This document shows positions 44,498 through 55,159 of a DNA stretch of 64,000 nt, in pieces. This DNA comes from Thermothielavioides terrestris NRRL 8126. Lineage: Eukaryota; Ascomycota; Sordariomycetes; Sordariales; Chaetomiaceae. The stretch spans positions 372,001 to 436,000 of the forward strand of contig NC_016462.1 in NCBI RefSeq assembly GCF_000226115.1, in the 5' to 3' direction. Within the stretch, counting starts at the first letter, position 1; each line of letters begins with the position of its first letter. The translations under genes were made by a program, and so were the position numbers. The notes beneath the pieces were generated by a model. It made no database searches, was not told the DNA's origin, and saw only the letters and a program-made list of their open reading frames with translations.

Positions 44498-45457
44498 CCC
44501 GGGGGCCGACGTCGCCGTCCCCGGCCGCAGAGATGCCGCGGGCTGATAGGGCGGTGCTGCCGGCAGCGCGCCGCTGTTGTCGCACTCTGGTGGGCGATAT
44601 TGAAGAGGTGGTGTTGGGCGCTTTCGCAGCCTGCTGCTGTCTCTATGTGTGATCTACGGTATTCGATTCCGTTGTCGGGGTCCAAGAGGGGCATCATAGG
44701 TCATGGAGGGTGAGGTCCGAGGTCCGTCACTCAAGGCGTTCAGGGGGTTGGTTTGCTTATGATGGCTTGTTAGGTTGGTTCACATTATGGATGCCGCAGC
44801 GACGTCCATCAACTGTAGACGTTGTACTATAATTATCTGCAGCGTGGAGTGGCAGTGCTGGATACCATGCATCTCTCGTGTGTTTGCGGCCCCTGTCAAG
44901 GTGGTGAATCTCGGACACAGCCCAGGAGTTATCCGTATTCCGTGCTCCGTACTGTGTTGACGTCGGGTCGGGTGGGGAACGGCGGGCGGACGTGAATGGC
45001 CTGCCGGGCCCCGGCTCTCACTTGCCGCGGGTTGCCGAACTCCGCGGTCTCCGGCCGAGTTCAAGAGTGAATGCCCCGGACTCTGCTTTGTATCACTACG
45101 GATACTTCCTACGGCGTTGGATATCATCAGTGAGAAAGATTGGAATTATTCGCCTTTGTCCCTCCTAAAAAATCAGATTGAGATTGATGCGGTCGGTTGT
45201 GCACAGGTCCCGCTGCTTCAGCCGAGGTAAAACATGCCACACGGCCCTGTTTGCTTTTAGTTGTGCCGAGTGAGAGCGAGTCAGCGAGTCCGAGTATTGA
45301 TTACTACTTTTACTTCTTTCTGCCATATCTATCCACTTACACAACTTATTGCAGTTGTTTACATCCACACTCGACGACAATCACCACATCATAAACCAGA
45401 TTAGGAGCAAATACCATCCCGCCATCCCGCCATCCCGCTTGTCCTCCATTCTTCCAA
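44498..45457. other. intergenic, 3' of ATG27 and promoter of the isomerase gene
   Basis: About 1 kb. A cluster of degenerate TACGGAGTA/TACTCCGTA-like words lies at 44930-44955 and 45096-45114. No gene supported. Confidence 0.5.
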
Positions 45458-46294
45458 ATGGCCGCCGCCGCCTCCGCGCAGCCGCTCTTCAGCGTGCCGA
45501 TCCCGCCGCTGGGCGAGCACCCGGGCGGCGCCGTCGTGGCCACGCAGCCGGCGCCCGGCGTGTACCTGCTGACCATAACCTCGCCGCCGGACAACCGGCT
45601 GACGAGCGCGTCGTGCGCCGCGCTGCTGGACGCGCTCGACCTGGTCGAGTTCGGCGGCTACCCGCCGGGCGTGCTCGTCACCACCAGCGGCATCGCCAAG
45701 TTCTACTCGAACGGGCTGGACCTGGCCCACGCGCTGGCCACCCCGGGCTTCATGCCGCGCCTGCTGTACCGCCTCTTCCACCGGCTGCTGACGTACCCGA
45801 TGCCGACGGTCGCGCTGCTGCCGGGCCACGCCTTCGCGGCGGGGCTGATGCTGGCCATGCACCACGACTACCGCGTCATGAACCCGGACCGGGGGTTCGC
45901 CTGCGTCAACGAGCTCGAGTTCGGCGTGCCGCTCAAGCCCGCCATGAGCAGCATCTTCCGCCTGAAGCTGGGGCCCGCGACGTACCGCGCGCTGGTGCTG
46001 GAGGCGCGCCGGTTCGGCGGGCGCGCGGCGCTCGAGGCCGGCATCGTCGACCGCGTCGGGGGGCTCGACGCCGTCCTGGACCTCGTGCGCGAGCGCAAGC
46101 TGACGGGCAAGGCGAAGACCGGCATCTACGGCCTGCTCAAGGCCGAGATGTACCGCGAGAGCGTGGCGCTGCTGAGCGAGGAGGGGCACGCCGCCGAGGA
46201 GGAGAAGGAGCGCCGGTTGGTGCAGAGCGAGGAGCGGAGGCGGGCTGAGGGGAGGAGGAGGGTGGTGGAGCTGAAGGAGAAATCCAAGTTGTGA
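45458..46294 (+). CDS. peroxisomal enoyl-CoA isomerase/hydratase family protein (PTS1 SKL)
   Basis: Intronless gene of 278 residues. It belongs to the crotonase superfamily: the oxyanion-hole segments GIAKFYSNGLDLAHAL and PGHAFAAGLMLAMHHDYRVM are present, and the segment VNELEFGVPLKP has a glutamate where the delta3,delta2-enoyl-CoA isomerases carry their general base. That placement favours isomerase over hydratase. Such enzymes move double bonds during beta-oxidation of unsaturated fatty acids. The protein ends in the tripeptide SKL, a textbook type 1 peroxisomal targeting signal, so a peroxisomal location is expected. After the catalytic domain (about residue 225) comes a highly charged Glu/Arg-rich helix (EEEKERRLVQSEERRRAEGR) not typical of the family. 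Very GC-rich codon usage. Substrate is not known from sequence. Confidence 0.88.
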   Translation: MAAAASAQPLFSVPIPPLGEHPGGAVVATQPAPGVYLLTITSPPDNRLTSASCAALLDALDLVEFGGYPPGVLVTTSGIAKFYSNGLDLAHALATPGFMPRLLYRLFHRLLTYPMPTVALLPGHAFAAGLMLAMHHDYRVMNPDRGFACVNELEFGVPLKPAMSSIFRLKLGPATYRALVLEARRFGGRAALEAGIVDRVGGLDAVLDLVRERKLTGKAKTGIYGLLKAEMYRESVALLSEEGHAAEEEKERRLVQSEERRRAEGRRRVVELKEKSKL

Positions 46295-46889
46295 GTTGTG
46301 AGACGCAGGCGTAACTGTAACCATCGGATTTTCGATATCCCAATGTAATGAATGCGGTTGGCGCGTCGCCGAGCTGGGCGTTGATGAACTGGATTATTTA
46401 TCTCATACTCGAGGGCCGATTTTCGACCATACCTTTCTTGGTTGTGCCCGAACGAACTCAACTCACCACCATATCACACGCAAGGCAGTGCTACCATATG
46501 GCATGTCCATTTTGTCTACCTGCCTGTCTACCGCCGTTCCCTTTCCCTTTCCCCTGCCCCCACCCCTCACCCTCCCCTGCCCGGGCGGCCACCTCCCAGA
46601 CCACCACGCCTAAAATACCGAGTCTGGGAGAATATATGCGCTACCCTAACAATCTCTGCGCTGCTGAAAACGGAAAGCGAAACCGGAAAAGACGTAACAG
46701 CGAGACGCCGCGGGAAAAATGATGCAGGGTATGCCGACCTCCTTTGTCCGCCAACCCCCCTATAAACGCCGGTGCATCACCGTCCCGTAAAACCCCCCCG
46801 GGTCCCTAGCAAACTCGCACCTCAACGAGAACAAAATGATATAAAAATATACCGCGGCAACCCCTAGCCGATTCATCCATCCATCACAT
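46295..46889. other. intergenic, convergent gene ends
   Basis: Between the isomerase gene and KCS1. A run of C-rich pentamers (cttcccttt, cccctgccc) lies at 46530-46580. No gene supported. Confidence 0.5.
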
Positions 46890-49800
46890 TCATTCACTAA
46901 CACTCCCTTCTCCCTCCTCGTCCTCGTCCTCCTCCACCACCACGTCATCCACCCCGCCACCATTCCGCAGCGGGCCCACGAGGCCCATCTCCGCCCGCGT
47001 GTCCCGCTGGATCTTCAAGAAGTACCGCCGCAGGCTCCTCAGGCCCCGGAGGAAGCCGCGGTCGGGATCGTTGGGGTGGCGCGGCGGGCAGGGCCGGTCG
47101 CGCGCCGACAGGTCGCCGGCCGTGACGCAGTTGGCGAAGTCGGCCATCTTGAAATCGATCTCGCGCCGGCTGCGGCGCGGGCCGCGGCGCGGGGCCGCCG
47201 AGACCTCCTCCGTGTCGGTGGCGAAGTCGGTGGTCGAGTCCTCCACGTAGTAGTTGCTGTTGCTGTTGCTATTATGATTACCGTTGGTATCGCCGGCGGA
47301 GTCGTCGTCGCCGTCGTAGAACATCAGCAGGCTGGCGGCGTAGAAGCGGTACCCGCGCAGGCGCTTGATGATGACCTCGAGCTCGTCGAGCTTGTGCAGC
47401 ACGGTGGGGATGTGGCGCAGGATGCTGCCGCGGTCCACGCCGTCGTACAGGAAGCGCGTCAGCGCCGCCTGGAACTCGGCGCCCGGCTTCAGCTCGCGCC
47501 CGTAGTACTTGTCCCTGAACTCGTAGCTCTGCGTCTTCACGTCCCACACCTGCAGCCCGCACACGCGCACGCCCAGCTCGCGCGACGTCGTCTCGGCGCA
47601 CTTGCCCTGCTGCGATTTTTGCTTCTTGGGGTTGGCGTCGACCCCGTACTGCCGCGTGCCCATCTTGAGGTCCATGATGCAGGGCCGCTTCATGCCCGCC
47701 GTGAGGTCCTCCAGCAGCAGGAAGTACTCGACGCGCGAGTCGCGCTGCGTCTGCGCTTCCTTGGGGTTGACGGGCCGGGGAATCTTGCCGCCGAACTCGG
47801 GAGGAGCCACAGCCGGGTGCTGTCCGCCGGGCCGCTCGGCTTTGCGACTCGAGTCCGGGCGCGTCGATGCTCCCCTTTGCGCCCCCGTCGGCTTCGGATC
47901 CTCACGATCCCCCTTATAACCGGCATCGTCGGCCTCTTCGTAGTACTTCAAGTCGCCACGGCCATCCCGGACGTCCTTCGGCTTCCTACGCAGACCGGAG
48001 CCGGAATAGCGGCGCTTCTTCCTTTGAGCGGGCGACGAATCTGCGAGGATTTCCGGCTCGGGCGCGCTCGTCCCGGTCATGTCCTTTGGCGCCGTCTCGT
48101 CGTCCTGGCCATACTCACGGCTCGGGCTGAGGTCGCTCTGGCTGTGCGCGTAAGCAACACCGCCGTTCAACCCCGCAGGCGGCTCGCTGGCGCTCTTCTC
48201 GTGCGATTCGATCAAGCTGGGGTCCGAGCCGGACGGCCGCAGCACATGCTGAAGCGGCCGGCGAGCCACTCGCTGATGGCCCTTGCGATGGCGATGGATG
48301 GCGATCGGCTGCTTCAGGAAGGCATCGTTGAAGACTTCGTTCCGCAGCTTCTTGTTGACCGTGGTGGCGCCCCAGCTGTTGGCATGGCGCTCCTGCAGGC
48401 TCGGGCGCGACGCATCCCCCGCGCTGTCGGCGGCCCGTCCGTCCAGCGCGCCGTTCGGCGGTGCCTGCGCATACGCCGACGAGCTCCGAAAGCGGCCGGC
48501 GTAGCTGGGGAGGCTGCCGGCCGGCTGAAGGAGGTTCCGCGGCAGGATATGCTGGTTGTCCACGAACGTAACGGTTGGGACTTGGGCCGAAGAGGGGTGA
48601 ATCGACTGGCTGACGACGCGAGGCGCATCTGAAGCGTGAGGCTCGGGCGATTTCTCTTGAGCCGCCCCGTTGCTCTTGACATGCGACGTCTCATGTACCG
48701 CAGTGTCTCGTCTCATGGTGGATTTGCGGCGGGGCTGCTTCTGGAAGGTGACGTTCAGTACCCCGATGTACCTGGACGAAGCTGGTCAGCTCATCATCCG
48801 AACCAAATTCGAAGCAGGAAAGCTTTCACTGCGGTGCCTACCTAGGCAGAAACGCCAGAAGATCGCGATGGTACTTCTCAATCTTTTCGTAAAACTCATT
48901 TTCGCGATTGTTCAGCTGCTTGCACACAGCGCGCCGGGAAAATCTCCACAGTGTCGTATGGCCCCCGACCTGATGCTTGTAGGGAATGAGTTCGATCGCC
49001 TCCAGCGGCTGCCTTGGAGTCGACAACTGATGCTCGTGGACGGCATCCTCGTGGTACAGGGAGACCGGACGCGACGAGCGGGATGGGGGGACAGCAGGTT
49101 CACATTCATCAACAGGGGCGGGCTCATCAACCTGCCTGGAGGCTACCTCTGGAGCTACAGTGGGATATCCGGGAGCTTCCAGGCCCATCTCGTTGTCGAG
49201 ATCAAGGCTCTCCCGCGTGCGGTCGGTCTCGGGCTCGTCAGCTTTGACAAGCCAGGGATGGAAGTCGTCATGCCGCGAGTGCCTTCGCGAGGGAGCAGCC
49301 CTCTGCGGGGCACCGGGCATGGGTGCGTGGCTCTGCTCCTGCTCGGGAGCCTGATGCGGCAAGAAAACGGCAGACGAGATCTTCTCCTCCCCAGACTCTT
49401 CGCCTTCCTCGCCGCTCTCCCCAGCCTCCGCGTCGAGGTCGGACACGCGTCGCGGCTTCAGCTCATGGCCGAGCTCGGGAGGCTCGACACCCGACGGCTG
49501 CTCTTCGTCCTGACCGTCCACAGATGTCGCCGGTTCGGAAACCACTTCCCGCACGTATTCGCCCTGTTTCAGAGCAAAATGGTCTTCCGGCGAGCCATGC
49601 ACTGTCTTGGCCTTGGGCGTCCGCGCCGGGAGGACGCGAGCTCCGTTTTGCCGTTCAGCCGACACGGGGCCATCTTCGGGTACCCGAGGCTCCTCCACTG
49701 CGTCGCCGCCAGCGGGATGCTCGTGGATCTCGGCCAGCTTGTCCCCTCGGGAAGGGGACCTTTCTCGCGTAGATTGGGCAGGACGGTGGTCCCTTCGCTT

Positions 49801-50952
49801 CGCTTTCTCCTCGGGAAGCCCTTCCTTGAAGAAACGCAGGCTGTGGCTGGCCTTCCGGCTCCGCGTGTTGTGTTCAATGCCGGCGAGCACCTCTGAGATG
49901 GACTTCTCGACCTGTCCGTCCTCGCCGCTTCCCGCATCCCCCGACCCAATTGACCAGGCTTTCTCGGGGCCCATCGAGATCCGCTGGTCTGTCTTCCAGG
50001 CTCTTGGCTGGGGACGGGCGTCGGCCACGCCGGCCACCTCGGCGGGCCCATCGTGCAGAGCGACGCCGAGGTCGGGGAGACGCGGCGAAGCGGGAGGATT
50101 GGTGGCGGCCTTGTCGTGGAAGTGGGCACTCCGCCGACTCGGAAGGTCCCTCTCTGTCGAGTCAAACGAGGAGGTCCTGCCCTTGGTCCTGGACAGGAAT
50201 TCGCGGTGGCCATTGAGGATTGAGTTGACCTCGGCGAGATCGAACCTGCCGTAGCCAGCAGCGGCCACCGCCGTGGACGTGGGGGCTGCAGAAGGCATAG
50301 TCGTCGTCTTTCGAGGGGAGGAGAATCGCGGCGTCAGCTGATCGCCGTCAGCCGGTGTCAGGGAGCCATGACGCGGGTCTCGATCTCCGACGTCCCTGAA
50401 CAGCGATTCTGGAGGCTCGGGCGGCGATGGCTGCTGGGGCGGATGTGAAGAAGGCTGGTTCTGTCGAGGGATACCGCGAGCTGTTGCAAGAGCCTGGGTC
50501 AGCAACGAAGGGCCGTGGGGCCTTTGCAGGACGGCAGGGCCCCGGGCATATTTAACGGGATCAACGGGGGACGCGGCAGAGGACCCGGTGGCTTGAGGAG
50601 CCAGGGGGCCGGTGCCGGGCGTGCCCTGCTCCTGCTGGGACTGGGCAGGGGGTACAGCTGCTGCTGGGGATGTTGATGGTGCTGATGATGGTGCTAATAG
50701 TGGTGGTGGTGATGGTGGTGGTGGTGGTACCGACAGGACGGGCCCTGCTCCTTGGTCGAATTCTTGTTCTGCTTGTTGGTCTTTTGTCGCCGCCGGTTTG
50801 GGGGAAGGCGGTGGGGGCAGTGGCGCACCCGCTTCTGCTTCAGCGAGATGGTGCGCGTCGTCCGCCGTTCGAACGGGAACGGGACTCACCGCCGCTGTGG
50901 CAGCGGCAGCGGCTGCGGCATTTTCGGGTGTAAGGGGCGGCGGGTTGGACAT
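46890..50952 (-). CDS. kcs1: inositol hexakisphosphate kinase Kcs1
   Basis: Two exons, 50952-48842 and 48771-46890 (70-nt intron), encode 1330 residues. The frame continues upstream of 50952, but that ATG (MSNPPPLTP) fits the leader best. The catalytic domain is split by long disordered inserts: its N-terminal part (LIPYKHQVGGHTTLWRFSRR and NRENEFYEKIEKYHRD, about residues 635-700) ends at the intron, where AFLPR joins YIGVLNVTF. The inositol kinase signature PxxxDxKxG is at about residue 1065 (PCIMDLKMGTRQYG), and the Asp-Phe metal-site block FKMADFANC is near residue 1242. Kcs1 makes inositol pyrophosphates (IP7), signals for phosphate sensing and stress. The 630-residue N-terminal extension is Pro/Ser/Glu-rich and disordered. 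Confident. Confidence 0.93.
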
Positions 50953-51097
50953 GAGAACATCAGGCGGGAACGGGAGGGAGGTGTGCTGATGCTGGGTCGT
51001 TTTTCTGGTCGTGAATGCGAGGGAAAGGGAAGGGAACGGAGCCTGGGTCAGGTCACAAGGAGGGTGGGCGGCACACTGTGGAGAGAGGCAAAGAGAG

Positions 51098-51115
51098 GCA
51101 CGGAGTACTCCGTGC
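51098..51115. promoter_or_regulatory. 18-bp perfect palindrome with core GGAGTACTCC
   Basis: The sequence GCACGGAGTACTCCGTGC is its own reverse complement and sits 146 bp upstream of the KCS1 start codon. A site for a dimeric factor or a small hairpin would fit; neither is shown. Confidence 0.6.
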
Positions 51116-51490
51116 GAAATACGGAATACGCTCGGCTCCAAGTTCAGAGACGGCTCCCCGTTTCGTCCGCAGATAGGCAACCAACGCGCTGGCACCTCCA
51201 ATTCACCTCGGCAACAAAACTGTGTGGGCGTCCGATTGGGCTCCGGGCGTCCTCAAGATTGGTGGGGAGGTAATGTAATTGCCCTGTGAACGGGACAGTC
51301 CGAGAAGGTGCACTGAGATAAGAAGCAGAAGTGATTGAATGGGATGCATGTCAAAAGTGCGTTTTTGTTGAACTCTGACGCAAGGCCTCGGGAGTGGCCA
51401 TTTCTTTATGTGGCGGGGACAGGGCCCGCCCATTGGCTCCTAGACCCTTGGCAGCCTGGGGAAGACCCACCACATGTCGAGATGGTCGTG

Positions 51491-51520
51491 TACTCCGTAC
51501 AGTGCATCCATACTCCGTAC
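51491..51520. repeat. two exact TACTCCGTAC decamers 20 bp apart
   Basis: Copies at 51491-51500 and 51511-51520, in the upstream region of KCS1; same core as the palindrome at 51098. Confidence 0.9.
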
Positions 51521-51882
51521 TGCGTGCGGATAGTGCAGTCCATACGCGGCGGATACGCTGTCTTGCCGCGCAGAATACGTAGTGTACTCCCGCAGAGGAA
51601 CCACGAATTGCTTGTCAGCGGAGGAGGTTCTCCAAGTTGCCTGACTGAAAGGAAAAGCAACTTGTTCGTAGTGGGCACCCGATGCACTTTTCTAGGTGCC
51701 ACGGTCTCAGCTCAGTCCGCAGCCTCAGAGCCGGAGGTGTCATCCGGTATCGCACCCATGGGTATGGTACGGTACCGTTCCTGGTAAAATCAGGCACTAC
51801 ACAGTAATGTGGAAACTGCAGATAACAACGCTAAGAGATACCTAGCCTCGATAATCAGAACGGCTTCCAGAGTACACTACCT

Positions 51883-51892
51883 TACCTAGGTA
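51883..51892. repeat. perfect palindrome TACCTAGGTA
   Basis: Ten bases, directly visible, embedded in further TACCT/AGGTA words (51878-51897). Confidence 0.85.
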
Positions 51893-52341
51893 CCTTAGTG
51901 TAGTCCCATGCAGCTACTGGCAACTTCCACCAAGCTCAGCCTTGCAAGAGGAGCTTTGATGGTGGAAGGCAGCGTCGAGCAGGTTGTGGAAGACGCTGCG
52001 TCGATGCAAGAACTCCATCATGCCTTTTCCAGCTCAGCTTGTTCAATTCGAGGGCACCGATGGTGACTTCCGGTTGGCGGATCTGGCGATATTGAACGAC
52101 CCACTCGTGCACTCGGCGACTCCGTCGATTGGGCGGCCGTTACGCAACGGAATCTGCACCCGGATCACGTTGCGCTGCGCCGGAACCTGAGAGGCCTGCA
52201 ACCTCAAGCCGCCGAGAAGATTCTCATTTTCCATTGGGCGGTGCGTGCTTCGGCACCTTGACAGGGACAGTACGGGAGACTGAGGAGTTATCTTACACAA
52301 TCCGTACTGTGGTGGTCGAACGCCAACATTCCAAATACACT

Positions 52342-52357
52342 CACTACCAAGGTAGTG
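52342..52357. repeat. inverted repeat CACTACC-AA-GGTAGTG
   Basis: Seven-base perfect arms with a two-base centre; a related AGGTA/TACC palindrome. Confidence 0.85.
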
Positions 52358-55159
52358 TACACTATTTAGTCACCTCCCTGTTATCGCCAGCCATGTCGCC
52401 GACCCCGGAACAGGCGGCAACTCGGGCGGTCTGTCGATCGCCGGAAGTCAACTTCACCAGCGGACGGCTGGGCAGAGGCTGGCTGGCTGCCGCAGATTTG
52501 GCAGTCCCGATTACGCTATAACGGACTCAACCTAACGGTAACGTGAGTTACCCTGCGAACCTCCAGCTCTCGGAAGCCCGTTGAGACGAGTCGCCTGCTG
52601 GCGGGATGCGGAGCGTCGAGTTACTGCGTCCCTGCGCTCACGGGCCGCAGCCGCGGCGAGCTCTCCACCGCCAATCAGTCGAAAACGTGCTCCCCACGGC
52701 TCGCTCGTTTTATCCCAGCTTAACTTCCCACGTTTCACTGGCAAGCGAGACCGGCATGCCATGTCATGTCGCTGGCATTGGCACTGGCACTGGCGCATGA
52801 GTCCGTTCTCTTAGTCGCGGCGCGGCCCATGTTTAACTCAGCCCGGTCCCGAAGGCTCAGGGCGAAACCAAGTTCAGCTCGAACTAGGGACATCCAAACG
52901 TTCAACGTTGCACGGCGCTCCTTGGAAACTCGGATGGTTTCCGACCCGCCAGTGCGATTGACAGAATGGGATTGCAAGGCGGTTCACGGGGCATCAGTCA
53001 ACCATCCATCAACCGTATCACGTCTTGCACTCATATAGTCAATGCCCCTTTTTTGCTTGTCCTCCCACCCCCTCGACAGGAGAAGCAAGCCTAAAGAGTC
53101 CAGACTCGCCAATACCGTGCAACTGGCCTACCCCGTGCTTCGGCTTTCTCGGGGGTCACCCAGCGCAAACCCTGCCCAACGTCGTGGGTGAGGCTCTGTG
53201 CAACAGACGCCTCCCGCTGGCCCCGTCCGCCTATCCGGATCATCACGAAGCGTTGATCGGTCTCGGCTATGCAAAGTCCCTGCTGCCTTGCCTTTGCCTC
53301 AGAGACATCCCAATGACACGATCTTGGCTTCAGGGATGCTGAACTTGGCGTCGGCTCGCCCCTGTATCCTGCCGGAACACCGTCGGTCCAGCCAGCGGTT
53401 ACACGGCATACCGCCTTCAGCCCGTCGATGCTTGTCTCCCCAGCCCTTCGTTACAGCCGTTGCGTTGTCTCATCGACGAGTCGGCCCTAGGAGAGCCAAT
53501 GGTTTACCCATGTGAGCGGTTTCCTGTGCTGCAAGACGCCCCCCGGAGCCTATCGTCGTCCATGGCAGCCGCATCTCGTTTGGCAGCCAGCGGCATGCTC
53601 GGAACGCTCCGGAGGATTGGACACCCTCTCCCCAATTGCTATGGAATGAGCTGCGGGCCGGTCTTGGGTCCATTGGCGGTGATCGGCTCAACTCTCTTTC
53701 CGGGAAAGAGCCCACGTGTCTTGCTGCCGGATTCAAGGACCGAACCTGCGTGGTCGATTCCAAGCACCGGATAGGCGGGACAACCAGGCTTGCGTGCGCA
53801 GGGGGGAGTGAACAGGCCCGTGGTTATATCAGTGATGCCACTCTGACTGCACCCTTGTGTTTTCCCAGGCTGCTGCCGGGCACGCAGAGCGAGTCGCGGG
53901 GCCATGCCTCTCGATCGGACCCTCTGGGTGGTCGGTGGCCGATCGGTGATGGTCCGGTTCTAAGAACAGGGCGAATGCCAGCCGGGAGTAATACCCTTCC
54001 CCGGAGTGGCGTGTGGAACAGCGGAACTTTACCCATCCATGTTGCTGTCTTCGAGCCGGCATCTCGTTGGGTCCGTGTGAAAACCAGGTGTCACCCACCG
54101 CCTCAGGACATCATCTCAGTAGCTCACCAGCCAACCGCAGGCGGATGGAGCAGTTCCGTAGAAACCGTTTTCCGATCTCTGCTAGCTCACGTGTGGTCAA
54201 TCGGCCCAGGGAGGGATCGCTGCTCAACTTAGGCGAAAGCTGCTGTCAGAGCAGCCAGGAGAGACAGACGGAGAGGAGGACTCCAATCTGGTTGTCGACG
54301 TCGCCATACGTCCTTCAGACCGCAGAGGGAGTCATCGAGCAAGCCTCGTTTCCCATGCCGTTCGTTGCTCTCAAAGATGCCATGTCTAAAGTGGCCTCAT
54401 CCATTCGGATGAAGACGCCTGCGCAAGGCCACTTGCGAGGCGAGGATTGCTGATAATCAGAGTTGTTTTCCATTATTTCGCTTTGGTTTGCACCTCCAAG
54501 TTGCCGGTGACCATCACGACCGCCACTCAGTGCCCGGTTGTTCCCGCCTTCCCATATATCTGTTGACATATATCTATAGGCTCTCGGCCTCCATGCAGCC
54601 CATCTCAAGCCATCCATGATTTTTCCGAGTGCGAGGAACTTGTCGACCGGACGGACACATACATATCAAACTGCCATGATCCACTTGTTAGCCTAGCCGT
54701 CGTGTCCGAATCCCTTGCCTGCATTCCACTCTGCCATACGACGACAAAGATGGAGGCTCTAGCTGATCCCACGTAATGCCACATAATCAGCCTGGCCTGG
54801 CCATATCTAATACTGAAGCGAGCCGGGAGAGCTTCGTCGGTGAGGGAGCCGCCACCACGCTGTAATGATGATGTAGGCCAGGTCGGGCTGTCACACCACC
54901 GCGTGCAAGACAAGCAGCTCAATTCTTGAAGCAGCATCAAACACAATCAGTCCTCGATTGTCACAAGGCGTGATTGCCATTGTATGAACATGCACGCTCG
55001 ATAACCCATGTTTCTTCGACAGCAACTTGTCCAACTCCACAACACCATATATAAAGCAAGCCCTTCCGGGGTATGAAGCGATAGAAACATGCCAGCAACC
55101 CTTCCACACTCAGCCAAGAAAAGACCTCACGAATGCTCCGCCAGGACAGTTTACTCCTC

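Larger units (their letters stand above)
50953..55159. other. long gene-poor block upstream of KCS1
   Basis: About 4.2 kb with no supportable gene; ORFs up to about 200 codons have no family resemblance and overlap on both strands. The part nearest KCS1 (51,098-51,530) carries a cluster of palindromic TACTCCGTA-type motifs, and 51,878-52,357 carries TACCTAGGTA-type palindromes. CCAAT in reverse orientation lies near 51233, and CCAAT at about 52672. The rest looks like ordinary unique intergenic DNA. The right end is the 3' region of the next gene. Confidence 0.5.

Noticed and set aside
47076..48632. 518-codon plus-strand ORF
   Set aside because: Antisense to KCS1; an artefact of GC-rich codon third positions. 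The Kcs1 frame has clear kinase motifs.
53636..54232. 198-codon ORF in the gene-poor block
   Set aside because: No recognisable motif, overlapping ORFs on the other strand, and composition like surrounding non-coding DNA.
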